Assembly (NCBI GenBank): GCA_964472875.1
Contig: CAYYMD010000002.1
Span: 1 to 64,000 of the forward strand
Length of the DNA stretch: 64,000 nucleotides
Source of the DNA: CAYYMD01 sp964472875
GTDB taxonomy: Bacteria > Planctomycetota > Phycisphaerae > SM23-33
Direction of reading: 5' to 3'
In this document: piece by piece, positions 8,202 through 15,116 of the stretch
How the letters are laid out: the number at the start of each line of letters is the position of its first letter
Numbering within the stretch: the stretch's first letter is position 1
Translations under genes and position numbers: made by a program
Notes under the pieces: generated by a model
The model's database searches: none
The model's input: the letters and a program-made list of their open reading frames with translations, nothing else
What the model was told of the DNA's origin: nothing

Positions 8202-9227
8202 ATGTCTCAGTCAGCAGAAGTAAAAAATTCGAAGCGGGGCGATAATCAGGCCAATATGCCGGATAAGCTTGAAATTGCACCTTCTGCGCATCTCCACGCC
8301 GGAGGATTGACCACGCGGAAGATGATGCTGGATGTGCTAATCGCGATGGCGCCGCTGGCGGGAATGGCGATTTACATATTCGGCTGGTACGCCCTCAAGC
8401 AAATGGCGATATGCGTGGCCGTGTGCGTCGCCGGCGAGGCCCTGTTCACGTGGATGCGCAAGCGCCGCCCACCGGTGGATGATTTAACGGCCGCCGTCAC
8501 CGGCATGATCCTGGCGCTCTCCCTGCCGTGGTCCACGCCGTGGTACGTAGCCGTTATCGGCTCGCTGACGGCCATCGGACTGGGCAAGTTCATCTTCGGC
8601 GGTCTGGGCCAGAATATCTTCAACCCCGCCATGGTCGGGCGGGCGTTCGTGATGATATGTTTCCCCGCCGCGCTGGGCGCTTCGGCGTACGTGGCGCCGG
8701 AGGGATTCACGCAAATAGTTACCGAGGCCACGCCGCTGACGGCCGCGAAGAACCTCGGCGAGTCGGTGGCGCTTTGGCCGCTGTTTATCGGCAATGTCAA
8801 CGGCTCGCTCGGTGAGACCAGCGCACTGGCGTGCATCATCGGCGGCATTTACCTTTGCCTGCGACGCACCGCCTCGTGGGAGATACCGGCCGGCACGATT
8901 CTGGCCACGGCCGCGATTGCGGCGCTGGCGAACGCGTTAAACCCGGATGCGGAACTGACGCTCCTTCATCACCTCGTCGGCGGGGCGCTGCTTTTCGGAG
9001 CGTTCTTCATAGCCACCGACCCGGCCAGCAGCCCGCTGACGCGGCGAGGTAAGTTTATATTCGGCCTTGGCGTGGGCGTGTTCGTTATGATTATACGGCT
9101 GTTCAGCGGCTATCCCGAGGGCGTGATGTTCTCGGTGCTGCTGATGAACTCTCTGGCGCCGCTGATTAACCGCTGGACGATACCGCGGCCGGTCGGCGGA
9201 AGACCAAAAACGGCGGGTGAAAGGTGA
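8202..9227 (+). CDS. rnfD: Rnf electron transport complex subunit D
   Basis: Integral membrane subunit of Rnf that carries a covalently bound FMN. Multiple transmembrane helices are visible (for example about residues 45-60, 65-82, 105-125 and several more to the end). The FMN attachment region reads TEATPLTAAKNLG; the threonine of the ATPLT element is the expected linkage site. The motif FNPAMVGRAFVM is also typical of the NqrB/RnfD family. The 341-residue length is normal. The N-terminal 25 residues are polar and unconserved, so translation could begin slightly later. Confidence 0.94.
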   Translation: MSQSAEVKNSKRGDNQANMPDKLEIAPSAHLHAGGLTTRKMMLDVLIAMAPLAGMAIYIFGWYALKQMAICVAVCVAGEALFTWMRKRRPPVDDLTAAVTGMILALSLPWSTPWYVAVIGSLTAIGLGKFIFGGLGQNIFNPAMVGRAFVMICFPAALGASAYVAPEGFTQIVTEATPLTAAKNLGESVALWPLFIGNVNGSLGETSALACIIGGIYLCLRRTASWEIPAGTILATAAIAALANALNPDAELTLLHHLVGGALLFGAFFIATDPASSPLTRRGKFIFGLGVGVFVMIIRLFSGYPEGVMFSVLLMNSLAPLINRWTIPRPVGGRPKTAGER

Positions 9228-9273
9228 TGGAGCATGTGCGGCACTGAATGCAACTTCGGGCGATGCGGAGCAT

Positions 9274-9304
9274 TACCTGTAACCTATCTCCTGTAACCTG
9301 TGAT
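9274..9304. repeat. Short word repeat (CCTGTAACCT) between rnfD and rnfG
   Basis: The words ACCTGTAACCT (9275-9285) and CCTGTAACCTG (9290-9300) stand nearly in tandem in the 105-base rnfD-rnfG gap. The pattern is similar in style, not in sequence, to the repeats at 21107, 22321 and 37193. Confidence 0.5.
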
Positions 9305-9332
9305 ATGTGTAAATAGATGTTGGATATCAAAA

Positions 9333-9962
9333 ATGAACGCTAACGAAGACAAGAAAACCGAACAGAAGAAGGCCGGTTATCTCGGCCAGGCGTGGCTGGT
9401 GCTGATTCTGGCGACGTGCTCGGGGGCCGCCCTGGCGGGCGTGTATGTCGGCCTGAATGATAAAATCCTTTATAACAGGCAAATGGAAACACTAAGCGCG
9501 ATTCCGAAACTCATACCCGCCGCCGGCGCCGAGGAATCCAAAGAAGTTCGTATCAGCGGAAAAAAGGTCTATAAAGCCCTGACCGAGGGCGGCCGGCACG
9601 TGGGCTGGGTTGTCCCCGGCTCCGGACAGGGTTTCGCCGACGAGATACAACTGCTTATCGGCCTCGACGCAAACGCTCGAACTATTAAGGGCATTTATGT
9701 CCTGGCGCAAAAGGAAACGCCCGGCCTGGGCAGTAACATCGACCAGGGCGTATCCGACTGGCCCCAGCAGTTCGAGAACATCCCCGCCGGGAAGGACCTG
9801 ACCGTCACCAAGTCCAAACCCACGGCGCCGAACGAAATTGAGGCCGTTACCGGTGCGACGATATCCTCGCGAAGCGTATGTGAAATAGTCAACAAGACCG
9901 TCGACCGGTTCCGCAGCAATCTCAAACAAAGCAACGACAAGGGCAATACGAATGCCGAATGA
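9333..9962 (+). CDS. rnfG: Rnf electron transport complex subunit G
   Basis: Membrane-anchored periplasmic flavoprotein of Rnf. A single hydrophobic helix at about residues 18-38 is followed by a soluble domain containing ETPGLGSNI and the FMN-attachment motif TGATISSRSV, where the second threonine takes FMN. The 209-residue length is normal. The ATG at 9333 is preferred over an upstream in-frame ATG at 9303 because the latter adds an unconserved leader. The gene overlaps rnfE by 11 bases. Confidence 0.93.
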   Translation: MNANEDKKTEQKKAGYLGQAWLVLILATCSGAALAGVYVGLNDKILYNRQMETLSAIPKLIPAAGAEESKEVRISGKKVYKALTEGGRHVGWVVPGSGQGFADEIQLLIGLDANARTIKGIYVLAQKETPGLGSNIDQGVSDWPQQFENIPAGKDLTVTKSKPTAPNEIEAVTGATISSRSVCEIVNKTVDRFRSNLKQSNDKGNTNAE

Positions 9963-10563
9963 CGGACCGACACCACTGGAGCGTTTCATACGCGGCATAC
10001 TGCCGGAGAACCCGGTATATCGCCAGCTGCTCGGCATGTGCCCCACGCTGGCGGTCACCAGCACAATGCCTGCGGCCATGACGATGTCCGCAGCGGTGCT
10101 GTTCGTGCTGACCGGCGCGAACCTAATCGTCTCCCTGCTTCGCCATATGCTAAAACCCCACCTGCGTATTCTGGTGTTCACGCTGACCATCGCCACGTTC
10201 GTGACCATCGCCGATAAATTCCTGGCCGCGTACATGTACAACATGTCCAAGACGCTCGGGCCGTACGTGCCGCTTATCATCGTAAACTGCGCGATAATCT
10301 CCCGCTGCGAGGTTTGCGCACAGAGGCAAAAGGTCGTCACGGCCGTATCCGACGCCGTCGGCCAGTCGCTCGGTTTCGCACTGGCGCTGGCTTCGATTGC
10401 GACGGTGCGTGAGATATTCGGCTCCGGCATGTGGTTCGGCATGCAGATTATGCCGGCCGGCTGGCCCGACTGGGTAATAATGGTACTGCCGCCGGGAGCA
10501 TTCATCACGCTCGGCCTGCTTATAGGCGCGGTCAACTGGTTCGCAAGAGCACAAACGGAATAA
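9952..10563 (+). CDS. rnfE: Rnf electron transport complex subunit E
   Basis: Integral membrane subunit of the RnfA/RnfE (NqrD/NqrE) pair, which contributes to the ion path and an intramembrane iron site. The sequence has six predicted helices and the family signatures NPVYRQLLGMCPTLAVT near the N-terminus, PLIIVNCAIISRCE (about residues 104-117) and an expected C-terminal PPGAF segment. The cysteines in GMCPTLAV and VNCAI are the conserved pair. At 203 residues it is the usual size. It overlaps rnfG and is followed by rnfA after 3 bases. Confidence 0.95.
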   Translation: MPNDGPTPLERFIRGILPENPVYRQLLGMCPTLAVTSTMPAAMTMSAAVLFVLTGANLIVSLLRHMLKPHLRILVFTLTIATFVTIADKFLAAYMYNMSKTLGPYVPLIIVNCAIISRCEVCAQRQKVVTAVSDAVGQSLGFALALASIATVREIFGSGMWFGMQIMPAGWPDWVIMVLPPGAFITLGLLIGAVNWFARAQTE

Positions 10564-10566
10564 AAA

Positions 10567-11256
10567 ATGGAATACCTTAGCGAATTAATTCTGATAGCCG
10601 TCGGCGCAGCGTTGATTAATAACTTCGTGCTGCACTACTTCGTAGGCATATGCCCGTTCCTCGGCGTCTCCCGCCGCGTCGGTATGGCGTTCGGAATGGG
10701 CTGCGCGGTGACGTTCGTCATCTCCATCGCATCGCTGCTGTCGTGGACGTTTACTTACTTCATCCTCCGCCCCGGCGCGCCGGTGTCGATGTGGGTGCTG
10801 CATTTGGTCAGCCCGGAATCGCAGGCAGTGGTCGACCTGAGCATACTGAATTACATCGTGTACATCTTCGTCATCGCCTCATCGGTGCAACTGGTGGAGA
10901 TGTACGTGCGGAAGTTTTTCCCGCACCTGTATAAATCGTTCGGCGTTTACCTGCCGCTTATCACCACCAACTGCGCGATACTGTTCGCGTGCCTGCAGAT
11001 AATGTCCCACGTTTCGGGCGTCGAGCCCGCTAAAATGTGGGGACTGGGCGAGGCCATGACGCTGGCGGTGTTCGCGGGAATCGGCTTTACGATAGCGATT
11101 GTTATCATGGCCGGTATTCGCGAGGAACTCGACCACTGCGACGTGCCCCGCCCGCTAAAGGGCGCCGGCATAACGCTGATTATAGCCGGCATTCTGGCCC
11201 TGGCGTTTATGGGGTTCACCGGCGTTGACAGAAATCTCGCCCAACTGCTTCAATAG
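10567..11256 (+). CDS. rnfA: Rnf electron transport complex subunit A
   Basis: Partner of RnfE in the membrane. The conserved elements are NFVLHYFVGICPFLGVS near the N-terminus and PLITTNCAILFACL around residue 137, each with its conserved cysteine. A helix with an AGIREELDHCDVP border and a C-terminal helix follow. At 229 residues it is slightly longer than the common ~190; the extra length lies in the loop after helix three (PGAPVSMWVLHLVSPESQA). Tight spacing to rnfE and rnfB supports one transcript. Confidence 0.94.
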   Translation: MEYLSELILIAVGAALINNFVLHYFVGICPFLGVSRRVGMAFGMGCAVTFVISIASLLSWTFTYFILRPGAPVSMWVLHLVSPESQAVVDLSILNYIVYIFVIASSVQLVEMYVRKFFPHLYKSFGVYLPLITTNCAILFACLQIMSHVSGVEPAKMWGLGEAMTLAVFAGIGFTIAIVIMAGIREELDHCDVPRPLKGAGITLIIAGILALAFMGFTGVDRNLAQLLQ

Positions 11257-11264
11257 GAATAACG

Positions 11265-12179
11265 ATGTTTACCTGGATAATAATAATGCTGGCCGCCGCC
11301 ACGATGCTGCTTCTTGCGGTACTGATGGCGTACGTTCTGGGATGGGCCAACCGCGCCTTCCACGTGGAGGTCGACCCGCGCGTGGAGAAAATCAACGAGG
11401 CCCTGCCTGGGGCCAACTGCGGCGGCTGCGGATACCCCAACTGCAACGAATACGCCGAGGCCGTCGTGGCAGGCGAGGCCGCGCCCAACAGGTGCGCTGT
11501 GGGCGGGGTAAGTTGCGCGGCCGCAATCGCCGACATACTCGGCATCAAACTCGAGGAAACCTGGCCGCACCGCCCCATCGTCCACTGCCGCGCCAAAAAC
11601 GGCGACAAACTCGGCATGAACCCTTACCGGGGCGAGAAAACCTGCTCGGCCGCCAACGTCATCTCCGGCGTGCAGGCCTGCACGTACGGCTGCCTGGGCT
11701 TAGGCGACTGCGAGCGGGCGTGCGACTTCGACGCGATACACGTGACAGACGGCCTGGCCACCGTGGATTACGAAAAATGCACCGGCTGCGGGGCGTGCGA
11801 GCGTGCCTGCCCGCGGAACATAATATCCATGGTGCCGTTCAAAACCGACAAGATGCTGGCCATTACATGCAGCAACAAGGACCCGGCCAAGGAGGTCAAG
11901 GCGGTCTGCAAGGTCGGGTGCACCGGCTGCGGCCTGTGCGCGAAAATGGCCGAGATGATCTCGATGGAAGGCAAAATCCCGTCCATAAACTACGACAAAT
12001 ACGACACCAGCAAACTGGACGACGTGGAAAAGGCCGTGGAAAAATGCCCGGCCAAGGCCCTGGTGTTCATCGGCAGGCCCACCGAAGAGGATAAGGCCGC
12101 CGTCGCGGATGAAGAATCGCCCGCCGTCGCGCAGGCGGATTTCAAAACCACGGCCGATCAGGCCGAATGGAGAGGTTAA
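11265..12179 (+). CDS. rnfB: Rnf electron transport complex subunit B
   Basis: Ferredoxin-accepting subunit of Rnf. An N-terminal anchor helix (about residues 2-24) is followed by the four-cysteine cluster domain NCGGCGYPNCNEYAEA...NRCAVGG (about 48-82). A ferredoxin-like region with several cysteine groups comes next, including CTYGCLGLGDCERAC, CTGCGACERACP and CTGCGLCAKM, then a distal C-P pair. The last ~35 residues are Ala/Asp/Glu-rich and unconserved. Last gene of the operon; a convergent tRNA lies 8 bases downstream. Confidence 0.95.
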   Translation: MFTWIIIMLAAATMLLLAVLMAYVLGWANRAFHVEVDPRVEKINEALPGANCGGCGYPNCNEYAEAVVAGEAAPNRCAVGGVSCAAAIADILGIKLEETWPHRPIVHCRAKNGDKLGMNPYRGEKTCSAANVISGVQACTYGCLGLGDCERACDFDAIHVTDGLATVDYEKCTGCGACERACPRNIISMVPFKTDKMLAITCSNKDPAKEVKAVCKVGCTGCGLCAKMAEMISMEGKIPSINYDKYDTSKLDDVEKAVEKCPAKALVFIGRPTEEDKAAVADEESPAVAQADFKTTADQAEWRG

Positions 12180-12187
12180 CCCCCAAC

Positions 12188-12271
12188 TGCGGCCGAGAGG
12201 ATTCGAACCTCCACTCCCCGAAGGGAACAGGCACCTGAAGCCTGCGCGTCTGCCAGTTCCGCCACGGCCGC
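12188..12271 (-). tRNA. tRNA-Leu (anticodon CAG)
   Basis: An 84-base leucine tRNA on the minus strand. The acceptor stem is GCGGCCG/CGGCCGC (12265-12271 with 12189-12195), with discriminator A at 12188. The anticodon arm CAGGC-TTCAGGT-GCCTG gives anticodon CAG. A long variable arm (TTCCCTTCGGGGAGT) and the T arm GGAGG-TTCGAAT-CCTCT mark it as class II. CCA is not encoded. Confidence 0.95.
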
Positions 12272-12287
12272 GAACGCCGAAAAAGCC

Positions 12288-12316
12288 ATATTCCTAAATA
12301 TAACCGGAATTGTCAA
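12288..12316 (-). promoter_or_regulatory. Likely sigma-70 promoter of tRNA-Leu(CAG)
   Basis: A perfect TTGACA -35 element (12311-12316, read on the minus strand) lies 17 bases from a weaker GAATAT -10 element (12288-12293). The tRNA 5' end is 17 bases further on. The -35 is strong and the -10 is poor, so the exact -10 is uncertain. Confidence 0.45.
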
Positions 12317-12400
12317 CACTGATTGCCTCCCATTGGATAATACACCCCTTTTGGGCTAAAATGAACTTAAAGAAATGCGGATATTTCTTTGGTAAACGCC

Positions 12401-13240
12401 ATGACGAAGGAAACGGATTTTAGCGAAACGCTCGAGGCGATACTGCGGGATAAAATCCATAAGTGCCGGCGGATACTCAGCCGCAGCGGCAGCGGCGTTG
12501 TTGCTTTCTCCGGCGGAGTCGACAGCACGTTTCTTTTGGCGATAGCCCTGGAGACGCTCGGACGGGATAACGTCGTCGCCGCTACGGGCGTCTCGCCCAT
12601 ACACCCCGAAAAGGAGTTGCGCGCAGCCCGCGATACAGCGGCCGGGTGCGGCGTGGAACTTGTCGAGATTAAAACCGATGAAATGGCCGATGAGGCGTTC
12701 ACGTCAAATCCCCCGCGGAAATGCTACTACTGCAAAAAAGGCCTGTTCACCCGCCTGAAGACGCTCGCCGCCGAGCGCGGCATGGAGGCCGTTTTCAGCG
12801 GCGACAACGCCGACGATGTGGGCGACTTCCGGCCGGGGATGGAGGCCGAGGATGAACTCGGCATAGTCCGACCCCTTCTTGAGGCCGGTCTGACTAAAGC
12901 GGACATCCGCGCCGCCTCCGCCGCGATGGAACAGCCCACGGCCGAAAAGCCCGCATCGGCATGCCTGGCCAGCAGAATCCCCTACGGGAGCGAAATTACT
13001 ACCGGGAAACTGAGCCGCATAGACAAGGCGGAGACTGCATTGGGCGAACTTGGCTTTGAGAATTGTCGCGTGCGCGACCACGAGCCGATAGCCAGAATCG
13101 AAGTCCCGCCGGATGATCTGCCCCGCGCCCTCGCTTATGCCCGGCAGATTACGGATGCCCTCAAACCGCTGGGCTACACATATATCACGCTCGATTTACA
13201 GGGCCTGCGCAGCGGCTCTATGAACGAAACCCTAAGCTGA
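12401..13240 (+). CDS. larE: ATP-dependent sacrificial sulfur transferase LarE
   Basis: LarE adenylates the nicotinate-derived pincer precursor and inserts sulfur into it, giving up a cysteine sulfur, during synthesis of the nickel-pincer cofactor of lactate racemase-type enzymes. The PP-loop SGGVDSTF is at about residues 39-46. RKCYYCKKGLF and the diagnostic KPASACLASRIPYG, whose Cys matches the sacrificial residue in Lactobacillus LarE, are both present. The ATG at 12401 is preferred to a TTG at 12389. LarB and LarC are not adjacent. An AT-rich islet begins directly after it. Confidence 0.9.
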   Translation: MTKETDFSETLEAILRDKIHKCRRILSRSGSGVVAFSGGVDSTFLLAIALETLGRDNVVAATGVSPIHPEKELRAARDTAAGCGVELVEIKTDEMADEAFTSNPPRKCYYCKKGLFTRLKTLAAERGMEAVFSGDNADDVGDFRPGMEAEDELGIVRPLLEAGLTKADIRAASAAMEQPTAEKPASACLASRIPYGSEITTGKLSRIDKAETALGELGFENCRVRDHEPIARIEVPPDDLPRALAYARQITDALKPLGYTYITLDLQGLRSGSMNETLS

Positions 13241-13291
13241 AACAAATATAACCATATTTTATTGTAGTTACTTATAAAGATTTAGGATTAA

Positions 13292-13310
13292 ATGTCCGAT
13301 ATTCAGACAT
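13292..13310. promoter_or_regulatory. Inverted repeat upstream of the XRE gene (possible operator)
   Basis: The 19-base element ATGTC-N9-GACAT lies about 25 bases upstream of the -35 box of the XRE gene. An operator for the self-encoded regulator is a reasonable guess from position alone. Confidence 0.3.
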
Positions 13311-13334
13311 ATTGATTTACTTATAATATTTGTC

Positions 13335-13363
13335 TTGATATCCGTCACATCATATGCTATGAT
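13335..13363 (+). promoter_or_regulatory. Sigma-70 promoter of the XRE/ImmA-IrrE/PIN module
   Basis: TTGATA (13335-13340) and TATGAT (13358-13363) are separated by exactly 17 bases, each one mismatch from consensus. The XRE start codon is 30 bases downstream with a GGAGAG ribosome site. This is the clearest sigma-70 promoter in the window. Confidence 0.7.
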
Positions 13364-13392
13364 AAATATGTCAATGGCAAGGAGAGAGACAG

Positions 13393-13731
13393 ATGGACAC
13401 AAAGGCAATCATAGCAAAAAATATTCGCACCGCCCGGGAGGCAAGTGGACTAACGCAAAAGCAAGTAGCTAAAGAACTTGGTTTGGCCTCCCATTCAAAT
13501 GTTTCGGCCATGGAATCAGGCGAACGTCGAGTTTCCACGACGGAACTCGTAACTTTATCCAAATTATTCGATAAAAACATCGAATGGTTTTTCGACCCGA
13601 ACTCCTCCAAAGAGGATTTCGTCGTCCTTGCAAGGGCACAGGAATGTGACGAAGAGGTGAAAAAAGACCTCCAGGCCGCAAGTCGTCTAGTGGAAAATTT
13701 TCTGTTTCTCAAAAAAATTCTCCGCTCCTGA
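13393..13731 (+). CDS. XRE-family HTH transcriptional regulator
   Basis: A 112-residue DNA-binding protein. A Cro/C1-type helix-turn-helix spans about residues 9-64 (TREASGLTQKQVAKELG, then SNVSAMESGERRVS). The C-terminal half is a charged helical tail, possibly for dimerisation or for contact with the downstream protease. It is the first gene of an AT-rich three-gene unit and has its own strong promoter. In other systems such regulators are cleaved or relieved by an adjacent ImmA/IrrE protease; that relationship is inferred here. Confidence 0.88.
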   Translation: MDTKAIIAKNIRTAREASGLTQKQVAKELGLASHSNVSAMESGERRVSTTELVTLSKLFDKNIEWFFDPNSSKEDFVVLARAQECDEEVKKDLQAASRLVENFLFLKKILRS

Positions 13732-13753
13732 GATAATGCTGGAGCGCAAATAA

Positions 13754-14623
13754 ATGGCACCTGAAAACATTACACAAGCATGCAACAGAGCCGGAAAGTT
13801 GCGAAAAAAATGGGGAGCCGGTATCCAACCGGCGTACAATCTATCTGATCTTTGCGAAAATAATAATGTTCTAATATTACGAACGCAATGGGATTCCGGT
13901 CTTTCGGGGGCGTTCATACGCAAGAAGAAAGAAAAATTCAACGTCATCCTTGTGAATACAAAAAACAAAAACAAACACCATCAGCGTTTTACGCTTGCCC
14001 ATGAATTAGGACATCTTGAACTACATAAAAATATACAGGCCCGCATAGAAGATGTAAGTTATGCCGAAGATAATGATAAAACCCTTGAAAAAGAAGCGAA
14101 CGCATTTGCGGCCGCGTTTCTTGTGCCCCTGGAGGAAATAGAACTCAAACTTAAAGACCTCAATTTATCTGCGGATAATGTAACTAATCGTGATATTGTC
14201 GAATTAGCATCCTTTTTTGGAGTCAGTCATCATGTGATTATCCGACGCTTAAACATTCTTGCAGGTCTTTCTTTCGATGATTACCTGCAAAGAATTGATC
14301 AGGGGGATTGGAACCACCTTTGGAAACAATTCGCCCCGGACGGACATAAAGATACCATCCCCCGGGAAGAATCGCTGACGTGGCATCCAAACGGCGTTTC
14401 AAAACAGACGGCCAAGCAAGTATCACGATTACCGTTAAGATATATCCGATTGGCTCTTGAAGCTTACCGTCGTGGAAAAATAACATCCAAAAAGTTGGCG
14501 GATTTACTGGAATTGCCCGACAGGGACGCCGTCGTTAAAGAAATCCAGCCCATTTACAGACCCGATTTAGTCAAAGAAAAAGAAAATCTGGAAAAATCAC
14601 TCAAAAATAATATCGGGAATTAA
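13754..14623 (+). CDS. ImmA/IrrE-family zinc metallopeptidase
   Basis: A 289-residue protein with the zinc motif HELGH at residues 83-87 and the distal glutamate in EANAFAAAFLVP (E114), the ImmA/IrrE signature. Relatives cut XRE-type repressors after DNA damage (IrrE, Deinococcus) or during mobile-element induction (ImmA, ICEBs1). The C-terminal ~110 residues add a helical region (YRRGKITSKKLADLLE) that looks like a second helix-turn-helix or substrate-binding domain. It begins 22 bases after the XRE gene and ends 12 bases before the PIN-like gene. Base composition is clearly more AT-rich than the flanking genes, suggesting transfer. Confidence 0.88.
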   Translation: MAPENITQACNRAGKLRKKWGAGIQPAYNLSDLCENNNVLILRTQWDSGLSGAFIRKKKEKFNVILVNTKNKNKHHQRFTLAHELGHLELHKNIQARIEDVSYAEDNDKTLEKEANAFAAAFLVPLEEIELKLKDLNLSADNVTNRDIVELASFFGVSHHVIIRRLNILAGLSFDDYLQRIDQGDWNHLWKQFAPDGHKDTIPREESLTWHPNGVSKQTAKQVSRLPLRYIRLALEAYRRGKITSKKLADLLELPDRDAVVKEIQPIYRPDLVKEKENLEKSLKNNIGN

Positions 14624-14635
14624 GGGGATGAACAG

Positions 14636-15094
14636 ATGAGCAAAGACGACAGGTCGATAATTTTCGACGCCGACTCGCTCATCTGCTTATTTGAATGGGA
14701 ATACTACGGAAAACTCAAAAACAAACTCGGTAACAGATTTTGCGTATCGGAATACGTAGCAGACAATGAAGTCAAGTATTACAAGCAAAGGGGAACCGGA
14801 AGAAAAATGAAAATTGAGTTGCGCCGAAACAAATCAGGTGCAGTGCCGCGCATAATATCGCCTAATGACCTGAACGACAGTGAATACGAGATGTATCTGA
14901 CGTATTTTCAAATACTTACGGCAGCTGACGCGGGAGAAAGGGAAACTTTCGCCCTGGCATGGGTTTTGGATTATCATGTATGCTCAAGGGACACAGAGGC
15001 CAGAGAACTTTTTTATAAATATCGCCCTGTTCGCATTTCATCCAGGCATATGACGATGCTGGAAATTCTAAGGTCCGAAAAAATCATCAAGTGA
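14636..15094 (+). CDS. PIN-like (DUF4411/VapC-type) putative ribonuclease
   Basis: A 152-residue protein with a PIN-domain acidic layout: FDADSLI at the N-terminus (D13), SEYVADNE (E39/E45), DAGERETFALA (D98, E101) and CSRDTEAREL (D119). PIN domains are usually metal-dependent RNases, often toxins. Pairings of ImmA/IrrE proteins with DUF4411 PIN-like proteins are known to me from other genomes, and this one fits that pattern. It is the last gene of the AT-rich islet and converges on the LPS operon. The fold is assigned by motif only, and no activity is shown. Confidence 0.62.
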   Translation: MSKDDRSIIFDADSLICLFEWEYYGKLKNKLGNRFCVSEYVADNEVKYYKQRGTGRKMKIELRRNKSGAVPRIISPNDLNDSEYEMYLTYFQILTAADAGERETFALAWVLDYHVCSRDTEARELFYKYRPVRISSRHMTMLEILRSEKIIK

Positions 15095-15116
15095 CAACCT
15101 GAGAATTTATATCGCC

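Noticed and set aside
13393..14623. Prophage or integrative element suggested by the XRE repressor and ImmA/IrrE pair
   Set aside because: There is no integrase, structural, replication or att-like repeat around it; the third gene is PIN-like.
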